From: Echinarachnius parma
Taxonomy: Eukaryota > Echinodermata > Echinoidea > Clypeasteroida > Echinarachniidae
Length of the DNA: 64,000 nucleotides
Direction: 5' to 3'
NCBI GenBank assembly: GCA_037951105.1
Contig: JBAMJV010003285.1
Coordinates: 1-64,000 of the forward strand
Shown piece after piece: positions 55,301 through 63,510 of the stretch (position 1 is its first letter; every line of letters starts with the position of its first letter). The position numbers and the translations under genes are program-made. Under the pieces are notes generated by a model. That model searched no databases. It worked only from the letters and a program-made list of their open reading frames with translations, and had not been told where the DNA came from.

Positions 55301-56296
55301 CTTAATGAGAGCATGAAGTGATTAGATTTTGGGGTCATGAGGTCAAAGGTCACAGGGCTCATTGTATGCAAAAAATAGCTCTTCATTAGCTCTCTAGGTT
55401 TGGTTGACAGATTGCCATTTAACTTGTTACATGTATCTTGAGGAGCCAATGAACTGATTAGATTTAAAGGGTAGCTAGGTCAAAGGTCAAAGGTAACTGC
55501 TCATATAAATCGTGCAATGGCGGAGGCATCCATTTCGCGCAGTCAAAGATCCATCTAGTTGTATTTTGCACTAAAGATTGCATTATGACTTACAACATTT
55601 ACATGATTCAGTGAAATTTTAAAAATGTAACGTCCTATAAAGGATGCCCTTTAAAGATTGTCATGCATGGGAATGTAGAGGGTACTGTTTAAATGCTACA
55701 CTTCCTATATAAAGACCAAATGGTCTAAGCTCCGTTGATATTTGAATATTTTGATATACCTATATATTTTAAAAAATCAATATTGCCTGTGCTGCTGTTG
55801 AGGAAAAAGATGTACTGACTTTCATGATATGTGCTTGGTTTTATTTGAATCCTCCAATATTTAAAGAATGTTTCAAAATAAACTGAGTAAATGTATTACT
55901 TATACAAGATTCTTTACCTCCACATACTCTTAGTTGACCCTGGAAAAGTAATGAAATGGGTTAATAAATCCCATTGCACAGGGATTCTCTCTTTTAACTC
56001 ACTCCCCACTGCAATGCTGTACACACACTGATTGATTACTACAAAACTGCCCAGTATATTGATATTGGAACAAAGCAATACCGACAGAGCTTAAAATAGA
56101 CCTGCTGCCTAGGTATTTACGGAACCAGGCAGTCACAAATGATTTAAAGTGTTTAAAGAAATATGTCCTTTAATGGAATTGTTTTCTTGTATCTACCTTT
56201 TTACTGTTTACAGACGATTTGGACGCGATGAAGGAGAAAATCAGGACTGCGGAAGTTGAACTGGAGCAGACGTATGCAGAAATAAATGAGATTTAG
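43399..56296 (+). CDS. Tropomyosin-like protein, 8 coding exons, 247 residues
   Basis: Exons: 43399-43527, 45226-45359, 45925-45970, 47559-47630, 49131-49201, 52737-52875, 54142-54211 and 56214-56296. All introns are GT-AG with matching phases, 744 nt in total. Tropomyosin is a dimeric coiled coil that lies along actin filaments and controls myosin and other binding partners. The product is heptad-rich throughout with no globular domain. Two matches to known tropomyosin blocks anchor the call: RFVRVMESRGNTNYDK (88-103), like the GMKVIESR..EEK block, and EDKSQKKITKLSEDLEE...RAEDSVGALTEQAANLEDDL (about 179-223), like EDKYEEEIKVLSDKLKE..ERSVTKLEKSIDDLEDEL. Its 247 residues match the short (~248-residue) tropomyosin class. 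The first exon (MSGKSVGSIKDRMNTMKSQI) resembles the alternative short N-terminus rather than the classical MDAIKKKM form. Divergence from canonical tropomyosin is substantial. A related first exon lies at 63104. Exon 6 has three decayed copies upstream. Confidence 0.85.
44065..44721. mobile_element. hAT-like foldback MITE with 8-bp TSD
   Basis: An exact duplication ATGGCAAT flanks it (44057-44064, 44722-44729). Ends are TAGTGCTGTAAC on both sides. Subterminal GATCGGATCGG / CCGATCCGATC arrays pair, then arms of ~200 bp pair almost perfectly (GATCCCCAAAAACATATTTTGGG..., GGCTTATTCATATGGATATATG...), with the loop near 44385. An 8-bp TSD plus TAG(T/G)GCTG ends are standard hAT marks. In tropomyosin intron 1. 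Confidence 0.85.
44801..44981. repeat. Imperfect 180-bp inverted repeat
   Basis: GGCATTCTCTTTGAAGACAT.CCCACGACTT on the left pairs with AAATCGTAGGCACGTCTTCG AAGAGAATGCC on the right. Inner GCATGACTAAAAGAAC pairs with GTTCTTTTAGTGATGC. It is a hairpin-forming segment in intron 1, likely another MITE. Confidence 0.6.
45569..45638 (-). repeat. tRNA-like SINE head
   Basis: Minus-strand GGGGCTTGTAGCTCAACCGG..TAATCTGGAGGTC..GGGTTCGATTCC..AAGCC has A-box-like TAGCTCAACCGG and B-box GGTTCGATTCC, with a GGCTT/AAGCC stem. It is too short for a full cloverleaf with good stems, so a SINE head is more likely than a working tRNA gene. In intron 2. Confidence 0.5.
46440..47558 (+). mobile_element. 3' end of a LINE, interrupted by a MITE, ending at an exon acceptor
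   Basis: 46520-46680 encodes a worn RT C-terminus (RENRYNLRNSNKYDTFKCKT, LRFQNSALPYLVRILN). After the nested MITE (46688-47393) comes a LINE-type 3' UTR with CAATTCAGCCTTTGGCTGCC (hairpin) and a (TTCAA)n tail at 47539-47556. The tail directly forms the pyrimidine-rich run and AG of the acceptor for tropomyosin exon 4 (exon starts 47559). Confidence 0.6.
46688..47393. mobile_element. Foldback MITE, CCGTAAAACTC.GTGTATAAGACGCAC type
   Basis: CGTAAAACTCTGTGTATAAGACGCAC at the left is matched by GTGCGTCTTATACACGGAGTTTTAC at the right, with TA-like flanks. The interior contains paired TTGAGCAGTAATA.. and GAATATTCATGAATATTCA-like palindromes. Inserted in the LINE 3' region. Confidence 0.7.
48080..48477 (-). 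mobile_element. Kolobok/T2-like MITE, family 2 (copy 2), intact TTAA
   Basis: TTAA at 48076-48079 and 48478-48481; ends AGGGACTAAGTAACATTG and ..CAAAGTTACTAGATCCCT. It is the reverse complement of 7795-8172 with the same landmarks (ACCTTGTTGTATT, CCCTGTGGACATATCAGATAACAACAATATACATG). In intron 4. Confidence 0.8.
49401..50483 (+). mobile_element. Kolobok/T2-like MITE, family 2 (copy 3), interrupted
   Basis: TTAA at 49397-49400, then AGGGATCTATTAACTTTGTTG. The body matches copies 1 and 2 up to GGGCAATGTTA (49763) and resumes at TTACTAAGTCTCT (50471-50483). Between them lies the nested Harbinger-like element. Confidence 0.75.
49764..50470. mobile_element. Nested Harbinger-like MITE, TTA TSD, TGCG-rich
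   Basis: TTA flanks both sides (49761-49763, 50471-50473), and the uninterrupted family-2 copies give the empty site. Ends AGCTACCCTGACACTTGCAC and (reverse complement of right) AGCCACCCTGACACTTGCAC. The interior is rich in GCGTGAACA, GCGCGAACA and TGCGTGCCA units in both orientations. A second internal pair of GTGTCAGGGTGG / CTGCCCTGACA ends at 50090-50180 suggests that two related copies fused or nested. Open frames here are translations of the repeats. Confidence 0.75.
50578..51172. mobile_element. mariner-like foldback MITE with ~290-bp arms
   Basis: CAGGGTGTCTCAGAAAGAAT begins the left arm and its complement ends the right arm. The arms include GATCGTTAATTTCATCAACACC, GATTGGGTAGAACATTC and CTCCCTTTGATAAGGAAGAC. 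Left flank TA, right flank CA (worn TA). The loop is near 50855. Confidence 0.75.
51254..51335 (+). pseudogene. Decayed copy 1 of tropomyosin exon 6
   Basis: After acceptor-like CATGTAG comes CATCCTTGAAGAAAACTCTG AGGAGCTGAAGCAACTTCAC, nearly the functional exon 6 start (CATCCTTGAAGATAATTCTG ATGAGCTGAACCAGCTG). It then degenerates (ACGACAACTATGAGTCAC for CCACTACAAGTCGCTG) and has no donor. Confidence 0.7.
51405..51456 (+). pseudogene. Decayed copy 2 of tropomyosin exon 6 (internally deleted)
   Basis: TTCATAG|CATC..AGCTTCACAGATTATCATTTACCACGACAACTATAAGTCAC keeps the acceptor and the 3' part of copy 1 but lacks the central ~35 bp. A TTAA MITE follows at 51461. Confidence 0.6.
51461..52171. mobile_element. 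TTAA-flanked MITE, family 3 (GGGGAGACT ends)
   Basis: TTAA at 51457-51460 and 52172-52175; inverted ends GGGGAGACTGTACCCC and (reverse complement of right) GGGGAGACTACATACC. The sister exon copies show the empty site (AAACTTAAAAGACATTC). The interior has TGACCTTGACCGTGACC and no coding capacity. Confidence 0.75.
52237..52335 (+). pseudogene. Decayed copy 3 of tropomyosin exon 6
   Basis: Acceptor TTTCGTAG, then ATCCTTGAAGAAAACTCTGA GGAGCTGAACCAGCTGCATC. It stays open for about 31 codons and reaches a stop. The 3' part CTATAAGTCGCTGCAAACTTTAAAGACATTC matches copies 1 and 2. It is 500 bp upstream of the functional exon at 52737, with a microsatellite and LINE fragment between. Confidence 0.7.
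52336..52395. repeat. CTAT microsatellite
   Basis: About 14 tandem CTAT/ATCT units. Confidence 0.95.
52396..52610 (-). mobile_element. LINE RT C-terminal fragment
   Basis: The minus strand reads RWTYRLTEWQPRKGKRRRGR, then RWRDELTSYMGTAAWTRIAR and DRREWK. W..R...W.P..GKR.RGR...RW.DEL...G..W.R.A.DR..W is the usual C-terminal block of RTE/I-type LINE polyproteins. It lies next to the microsatellite, which may be the LINE's tail region. Confidence 0.7.
53014..53176. mobile_element. pogo-like foldback MITE with TA TSD
   Basis: CAATGGAACCTCATTATAAC and (reverse complement of right) CAGTGAAAGCTCATTATAAC with TA on both sides (53012-53013, 53177-53178). Same group as 9200-9386. Confidence 0.75.
53370..53990. 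repeat. Degenerate repeat with GGGCAAGTAAAA motifs
   Basis: CTTGCCCAAAAGTAC, GTTGGGCAAGTAAAATTTC, TTGCCTGATCGGGCAACTAAAT and GGGGCAAGTACAACG recur through intron 6 and resemble the families at 18360-18640 and 58376-58540. Boundaries unclear. Confidence 0.35.
54266..54298. repeat. Long G homopolymer tract
   Basis: A run of about 33 G with few interruptions, 55 bp after the exon 7 donor. Similar runs: 22637, 24996, 32550, 60548; complementary C runs near 33970, 45806 and 61624. Confidence 0.9.
54379..54520. mobile_element. MITE of the CAGTCAAACCTG family
   Basis: Ends ..GACAGGTTTGACTG|TA, the complement of the 9389 start. The interior has GGTGGCCACTATAGGCAGGTTGGCTGC. The left end is near AGCGTATAGTGACCACC. 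Confidence 0.55.
54735..55560. repeat. Complex repeat: GCCTCCG ends with ~5 internal ~150-bp units
   Basis: Opens AAGCCTCCGCAACGAAGTGG and (CCGT)n-like text, and closes GCAATGGCGGAGGCATCCATTTCGCGCAG. In between, about five units share ATAGCTCGTTATCG.GATATC, TCAAGAACCAATTGAC, ACTTGGTACATG, GAGGAGCCAATGAACT and GGTCATGAGGTCAAAGGTCA. The last phrase contains AGGTCAAAGGTCA, a DR1-type nuclear-receptor half-site pair, repeated with each unit. In intron 7. Confidence 0.75.
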
Positions 56297-56570
56297 ACAA
56301 ATTGAACCTCTCCCAAAGAGCACTACTCGGAAGATTATCTAGAGGTGTACCCTGCATGAATGAATGCCCTATGGAGCATTTTATATTACCGTGGCAAGTT
56401 TACCATTTCACAGAATAGGGGAGAAAGTCATGGAAATGCTTTCGGCAAAAAGACCCGTTTGATTCTATGAGCATTGTGACTTGAGTCGACCATGACACTT
56501 GTAGGGTTAATTCGCAAAAGCATGAAACTCAATTATGAACTCTTTACAAAAAAATTGGAGGCTGTTTTAA

Positions 56571-57117
56571 AGGGATAGTTGAGTTTTGCTAGACTACTTA
56601 TTTTTTTTGTGAGGTAATGAAAAACTGAGTGTAAAATTTGAAAGAGCATAATATTTAAATAATAAAATCATCTTTGTTTGATCAAAATCGGTTCAGAGAC
56701 GGCTGAAATATCCATAAATATAACAATTTGTAATAAAGCTGGGGCTCCAGGTTTATTAGAGAATTTTGAACCAGCCGTTAAAAATTCAAAAAAATGCTTC
56801 CTCTTTTCAAAAAGTTACAAAATAGTATATTATATAAATAGTTGTTGGTTATTTCTCTATCTAATCACTATTTTAACAAAACATCACATGCACAATATTT
56901 TATTCAAAATGGTTGAAACCGATGAGTGTTTAGAGAGCGCCCTCTTACGTTTTAATGGCTCTTTTTGAATGATAACATGATCTTTACTACGTCATTTGTA
57001 ATTTTGTGTTCCTTTCTAGTTATAACTATTAGTTTGTAATGTAATGATGCAGGTTTTGGTTACTAAAATTCAGTTTCACCAAAACTGTACTCTCACCACC
57101 AGAACTCAACTATCCCT
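56571..57117 (+). mobile_element. Kolobok/T2-like MITE, family 1 (copy 4), intact TTAA
   Basis: TTAA at 56567-56570 and 57118-57121; ends AGGGATAGTTGAGTTTTG and ..AACTCAACTATCCCT. The body matches the other three copies (GATCAAAATCGGTTCAGAGACGGCTG, AGAGAGCGCCCTCTTACGTTTTAATGG). It lies 275 bp after the tropomyosin stop, so it may be transcribed in the 3' UTR. Confidence 0.85.
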
Positions 57118-57121
57118 TTAA

Positions 57122-58375
57122 AGTTGGTAAACTTCACTGTATCACAGAATAGGGATGACATTCTCTGTGGAATTGTTGTCAAAACACAGGCAAGGACAAG
57201 TTCATGAAAAATATTAAATACAAAAGTCATTTTTAAAATGCATGTATGAAAACTTGCATGAAAAAAGCACAAAAATACTTTAATTGTGCTTCCTCCAAAA
57301 TTATTCAAAAAATAGGTCTGTAAAGAGATGCTCATACGACTGATACTACAAGACATTTATAGTTTGAAGCATGAGATAAAATGAAAATATAATAACTCAA
57401 GAGCATGGTATAAACCCTTTCAGAAAACGGAAAACTTGCCACTTTATTTTGTATGAAATACATCAATTTCCTCCACCCCAAGCTAACCTTTGTACCATTC
57501 ATGTGAAATATTAATTATTACGAGGCTCATTTTTCTTCCTGGTGCGGCCTAGAGGTTAGTAGGGTAGTACATGTATGCCCAAGGCCATTGGTGTCGATAC
57601 TTACGTAATACCCATTCATCAGGGGGGGATGGATGAATGGATCATCCCCCCCTGATCAATGGGTATCAATGACAGATCGACGCCCGTGCCCAAGGCATTT
57701 CACATGTATGTATGTGGCCTGAAACCTTCATTGGGTATAAACCATCATTCAAAGAAATCACATTTGAAAATATGTTTGTTAAAATTATTTTGTTACCCAG
57801 TTGGGGAAAATCAAATTTGTCATTAATGACATTTGGCAGCCGAGCTCACTTTCTTTGGCCCCAGGACGATGGGTGGACCAGTGCTAATTTTGAGACTTGA
57901 CTTGATGCACATGTTGATATTTTTCTATGGTAGTCTTGATATTTTATCAATTTATTAACTTGCACCTGATGTATTTTCATATCGTAGAAGTAAAGATGGT
58001 GTTCTTCCCTAATAAGATTCTGATTGTGAGACAGTAGCATAACAAACGAAGTTAAACGAAGTTAAAGTATGTCCATTCGACTTTAAATAGGATATACAAT
58101 GTATAGTAGTGGAACCACGTTATGAAGAGCTCTGATATAACAAAACTCTTTTTATACATGTTGGGTAATTTTGCTGGTCCCAGTTGAGAATGTTTCTCTC
58201 TGATATGTTTTTTTTTTCAAAAGTAAATAGAGTGGTTCACCAACATATATCAATTGATGCATATTCCTTGCCTGGTGACCCAGAGACGGGCTATTGAATT
58301 AACCTGTTCCTCAGAAGTATATAATACTATGTACATTTCATTACTTGAAATCTACCTTGCATATATTAGCTCCAA
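57122..58375. other. Tropomyosin 3' UTR or flank
   Basis: No coding exon seen. Includes a small hairpin, CATTCATCAGGGGGGGATGG..CCATC..CCCCCCTGATCAATGG, at about 57605-57665 and pogo-like scraps (GTGGAACCACGTTATGAAG) near 58110. Confidence 0.4.
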
Positions 58376-58540
58376 GCCACCAAATTTCATTGACCCTAAA
58401 TTCTACTGGCCCATTCGGGTAACCAAATTTGACGGAATTTGTTATGTTTTTCTTTGTTTGGGGCCACCAGATTTAGGTTTCGGGCCACTCAAAGTTAAAC
58501 AATCTTGTTTTTACTTGCCCGACTGGGCCACAAGGCAAAA
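58376..58540. repeat. Dispersed repeat, inverse of 18360-18640
   Basis: CTACTGGCCCATTCGGGTAACCAAATTTG..GTTATGTTTTTCTTTGTTTGGGGCCACCAGATTT..CTTGTTTTTACTTGCCCGACTGGGCC is the reverse complement of the repeat in TRMO intron 1. Confidence 0.5.
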
Positions 58541-58655
58541 AGGTTCATTTCTAGCTTTGATTGGTTGTTAATATGTCAGGCAAACCTCTGGGCTGCATTC
58601 ATGTTGCCAGGAATTACTTTTTATTAGGAGGATGTGCATACAATTTGTACATGTT

Positions 58656-58815
58656 AGTGATCCGTTTCATAAAACCTTTTCAATTGTTGTAAACAATATC
58701 CAACTATTGTAACTACTATGGTAACAGCCACATTATAATACTCCATGCTGATTGGCTGTTCACATAATAATTGGACAGATACAGCAATTGGACAAGTTTT
58801 TATGAAACAGGGCAC
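58656..58815. mobile_element. Small foldback MITE, GTTTCATAAAA type
   Basis: AGTGATCCGTTTCATAAAAC..TTTTCAATTGTTGTAA pairs with ..CAGCAATTGGACAAGTTTTTATGAAACAGGGCACT. A central ATTGGCTGTTCAC motif is present. No TSD assigned. Confidence 0.6.
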
Positions 58816-60370
58816 TGGTTAATTATAAAGTAAAAATGTTGTGGCTAGGTAGAGAATACCAATTTGAGGCTTTGAGCATGATTGAAATTATATCAATCAA
58901 AATCATGTTGAACCAAACTGAAACTTGCATTACCTTGTTTATTATATTAGAGAATTAGATTTATGTATCTTGATTTTTATATATACTTTATATATTTTGT
59001 TGAAGAGATTATGTAATTATAATTATGCAAATTATAATTTGTAGCTTATATATATTGAACAATATTTAGTTTTCACCAGTCACAAAGTCAACCATTTTGG
59101 TAGCGTCTCTTTCAATTTGTTTGAATTCTTCAATCATTTTATTGTTGTTTTATCCATTCTTCATGCCTTTGGTTTTTATTTCATTCCATTTTTATTTTGT
59201 GTCATTCCATACCTGGTATGCTATGATGCAGACAATATTAGTTTAAAAACAAAATATTCCACTTATCACACATTCCTTTGCAGTTGATATTAAAAAAAGT
59301 AGTGCAGTCAATTGAAATTAGGTGTAGAGTTGTGATTAAATGTAATAGTGGTTATTTTTTTTGGTACACTGATTTTCATGTATTTTCAGCGAGCGATTTC
59401 TAAACCCACTAAAATATATGCATCATTTTCTAGGTGCATTTTGTGAATGGGTTGAACGCCAGAAAGTACATGTCCATGCAATACAGGATATTGTATTAGG
59501 TGATCAGTAGATACAGCGCTAATATTTCCCAACTGTCGAGCACAATTTAACAATATGCAAGTTTAATTTGACATTGCTCTGTGCAGAATATCAGTCTCAC
59601 AAACATAACCACTTTTACATTTTTATCTAACCAAGAAGAAACATTCTATTATGATTCCATTTACATTCACGATGGAGTTTTTCTTTCATTATGCAAAACA
59701 GTGACATTTATATATTGCTCCATATCATTCCATTATGTACAGGAAATTCAATGTCTAGCATCCTGAATATAAATGTTTTCAAATGTTGACTGTTAAAGAT
59801 AGATGCAGGGATAGTCCATGGGTTTTTTGTTTTGTTAAGATCTGTAAATTATGTATGTCAAACTTTTTCCATCAAAAATAGTAGATTGTATCTGTAAAAT
59901 AAAAATAAAAGTTCTGTATACCTTTTGTAAATGTGACATCTTTACTATCAGGCTATTGATTTAAGCATGTGCTCACATCCAAACATGTTATTAGAATTAT
60001 GAGATTTTCTATCCTTGCCGTAGAAGATGAGGAAAATTATTCAAAAATTTAAATTTACTTTCATGCTGTTTTCTGAAACATGTTATGATACTTTGCTATA
60101 TTTTTGTGTTTTTGAAATATTCCAATAATAAAGTCCATCCAAACTTCCAAATTGTTTTGCCTTCCACCCACCCAACCTTTTTTTTCACACAAACACAATA
60201 TATAAATATGATGTATATATTGCACTGAGTTACTATTGTGAGAACACTAATGCATGCCCGCAAAACAGTGGTTTTTTACTATTGAATACAACATCATTGG
60301 GAGAAGTTATCTTATTGTATTGTTCTTTTTGTTAGCTAGTGAGACTATTTTTAAAGGTTTCTAATTTGTA
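58816..60370. other. AT-rich 3' flank with polyadenylation-signal candidates
   Basis: AATAAA occurs at 59898-59903, 59904-59909 and 60127-60132. If the tropomyosin transcript has a long 3' UTR, one of these could serve, but nothing ties them to the gene. No coding exon seen. Confidence 0.3.
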
Positions 60371-60547
60371 TTGCCCATTTCTACATTGATTCATCAATTG
60401 ATATTACTCAGTTTTATCTTTTTTTTCATCAAACTAATAAATTTGGATTGTTTTCATGTTACCATTTATCTTTATAATTATAATTTGAAGCCTAAGATCG
60501 GTTTGGAATTCTGTTTTTTTCCTTCCATGTTGTATTTCTTGTTAAGT

Positions 60548-60577
<30 letters not shown>
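60548..60577. repeat. G homopolymer tract (~30 nt)
   Basis: An uninterrupted G run on the plus strand. Confidence 0.95.
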
Positions 60578-60578
<1 letters not shown>

Positions 60579-62560
60579 GAGATAACCAATCTACTCTTAT
60601 CTTTATACTGCAGTAAAGTCAATTGAAATATCCAGATCTTTTCATTTTTAAAGTTACAACAATTTGTTTTAAAATAGTCACGTTTTGGGGTTGTACAGTT
60701 TGTTTGCCTTTGATATTTGGTGCTTTTGGTGATGTATTATGATAATTATCGATTGATTTAATTGTCCATTCAGTTATAACTAACACAAAATATGTATCAG
60801 AATTAACAAACATATTCATTTACTGACAGAGTAGTCACACAAATTAGCACATTCTATTAATTGTCCATTATGTATCCGATTGTCCTTTATGCTGATAAAT
60901 TTATTTTATTGGCAATATACATACATTATGTATCCATGAAGATTCAATAAATCACCAATCCAAAAATGTGTCTGTGATCGCATTTCCACCAACAACTCAT
61001 AAGACATCTTTGAAACCGGGTATTTACAATCATACATGTGCTATAGCAACCAGCTGTCTATAAAAAGTAACATCTAACATCTCAATCTAAGGAGCAGTTT
61101 ACATGTGAATGAATCTGTCTTTTAACATGACCAAAGATCACATATCTGTACCCAGTGGAGAGACCCAGTTTCATACCAGTTTGACTTAAATGTATTTGCT
61201 AAAATATATTTACTAACGTACGTATCTGACATTTTACAAGATTGCCTATTGTTTTCAGAATTGTGTCACTCATCAAGTTTTGTTTTGTGTTATTGTGATT
61301 TATATTACTTTTTTTGTAATATGGTAATGTACAATACTAATAATGATTGTTACTGTTAGATGATAATACTTTGTAAGTGTCAATTTGTATAGGGTTGTAT
61401 ATGGGATATGCTCATTTGTAAATTTTATGTTCAATATTAAAGCAATCACATTTATCTTACTAATGCCTAAATACTGTTGGGTTTGCAGATTTGGACAATA
61501 AATATGAACCGATGAATGGTTTATATTATTATTCACAATGTCTATGTGTATGTGTGCATTATTCTTTATGTATATGTGTGCATTATTCATTATGTATATA
61601 TGTATAGATTCATATCATGCTCTACCCCCCCCCCCCCCCCAAACTTTGTAATCCTGATGTGATCACCACAGGGTCTCCACAAATATATCTATACTCTTCT
61701 TATGCTAATAGAGATCCACCCCATACACAATGACCTGAAGCTATTAAAGACTTTCACACTAGATTCCTAAAACAGCCAGATAGACAACCAAGCCAAGTGA
61801 CTCACCAGCTTTAATAGACCAATTAAAAGTAGGGTATATGCCTGCATGGCAATCATATACAAATATTAGTACATACAACATTGATAGTTTACTGTAACAC
61901 ATAATTATATACATTTCATGTTAGGTATAATATATATATTTTGTTGATTATAATGCAAGCCTTATAGTAAAATAATTATGTATATACAATAGAGCACTAT
62001 ATCAGGAAACTCTTGTCTTGGCTGTCAAAATACTACATCTACATAGAACAACTATTTTATAGGAAGTAACTTATAATAACTAAAGAGAAAACAAATTCTG
62101 TGCAAAACCCTACATTATGTTGATGGAAAATTATCTCTTTTCATCCCATTATTGTTACTCTTCTTATCTTCTTGTTAATGTTATACTCCTGTTCAAATTT
62201 CGCATGCCTGCATTGGTAAAGTTTCTCTTGTTACCTTCAAATTCGGTGACAAGTTACATTTTTAGCGTCCTGTGGATAAGGTTTCTGAACTTAATCTGAC
62301 TTATATTTTGTTCATGCCTAGGAGCAAAGGAGACCGTCTTTAGAAGTTTTGATGACGTCATGCAACATCTATGCAATGTAGGTACATGTACTGCAAATAA
62401 GTCAAATCGAGCGGTATGTTTGGAATGGGTGCTGAGGGCTTTCAAATTCCTCATCGCACTATGATGTAGAACACTTGTTATAAGAACGCACACGAAGTAT
62501 AACAATCATATTCCTCTGACTATATATATATATCCACCTGTACCGCGTACATGTCATGCA
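60578..62560. other. Intergenic, no gene seen
   Basis: AT-rich, with a C run at about 61624-61642. Scattered open frames have no family or splice support. Confidence 0.45.
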
Positions 62561-62566
62561 CACACT

Positions 62567-62599
<33 letters not shown>
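62561..62599. repeat. CA microsatellite
   Basis: (CA)n of about 15 units after ACACTCTCACACA. Confidence 0.95.
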
Positions 62600-63103
62600 T
62601 GCTTATCAGTGTGTTTGGGCCACTCCTCTCTTATGCCATTATTACCCATCCATAAACCCACCGCGGCACCCATGATTCAACACACACAGCGGCACGCTCG
62701 TTTGACATGTCATACAACAGAGATTGTATAGAGGGTTATTAGGGTGCAGTGCTAGTGGTGGTGGCTTCGATCTTGGCTTTCTAGGGGGATTATAGTATAC
62801 TGTTGAGCACACCTGTCAAATTCTTGCATTTACAAATGATTTTACTTGCACACTATCTCAGATTTAGTGCCCTGAATTATTTAGACGGTTATCCTACTGC
62901 TAGTGCACTGGACAAGTAACATCATTTGCGAGACACTAGTTCGTATTCCAAGTAATATAATCACCTTTCTGAGGAAACAAGATTGGAATAACCTACACCA
63001 AAGACATAATCATCCAGGGGCCAGGGTGCAGGACATTGATAGCCAACGTGTAATAACAGTTAGAGTGTACTGCCAACATCCCTGCTAATTGTTTTAATAA
63101 ATT

Positions 63104-63223
63104 ATGAGTATGAACAAGATCAGAGACCGGTTGTCGGCCATCAAATTAGAGACGGATGATGTCAATGAAGAAGTCCGCAACCTCCAGAAAGAAATCGGCG
63201 ACGAGACGCAACGGGCAGATGAT
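63104..63223 (+). CDS. First coding exon of a second tropomyosin-like gene (partial)
   Basis: Forty codons from ATG at 63104 end in phase 0 at GAT|GTGAGT, the same exon-end motif (R-A-(E/D)-D|GTGAGT) as exon 1 of the gene at 43399. The peptide MSMNKIRDRLSAIKLETDDV continues NEEVRNLQKEIGDETQRADD; compare KDRMNTMKSQIEDINGENRE..THTQRAED-like residues in the upstream gene. I-(K/R)-D-R-(M/L) and TQRA(E/D)D are shared. It is heptad-rich. It lies 6.8 kb downstream of the first gene's stop in the same orientation, so it is a tandem paralogue rather than an alternative exon of the first gene. The next exons lie beyond the window. Confidence 0.7.
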
Positions 63224-63369
63224 GTGAGTTTTGTTTTGTTTTGTAAATATTCTGTAGCTATCAGAGATCATTAACATGATGAATGTATTTAATTGAATCA
63301 TAAACCTTAAAAGAATTATTATAATTACTATACAAAATATCACTCATTTGTTGATACGAGACAGAAAGA

Positions 63370-63510
63370 GATACAATCGATTGTAATAGTCATAATTAAT
63401 TGTAAGACTGATCATGTGTTCTAAATGCGCATATCTGATTGGTTGAAACAGGCAAATTTTCTGACGTACAATTAATAATTGATTGTATTTCTTTCTGCAA
63501 CGGGCCCTGG
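63370..63510. mobile_element. Small foldback MITE, GGCCCGTTGCAG type
   Basis: ATACAATCGATTGTAATAGTCATAATTAATTGTAAG pairs with ..TACAATTAATAATTGATTGTATTTCTTTCTGCAACGGGCCC. Same family as 10888 and 13062. The left end is worn. In the first intron of the second tropomyosin-like gene. Confidence 0.6.

Noticed and set aside
60371-60580. Open frame ending in a poly-glycine run
   Set aside because: The glycines come from the G homopolymer; there is no other support.
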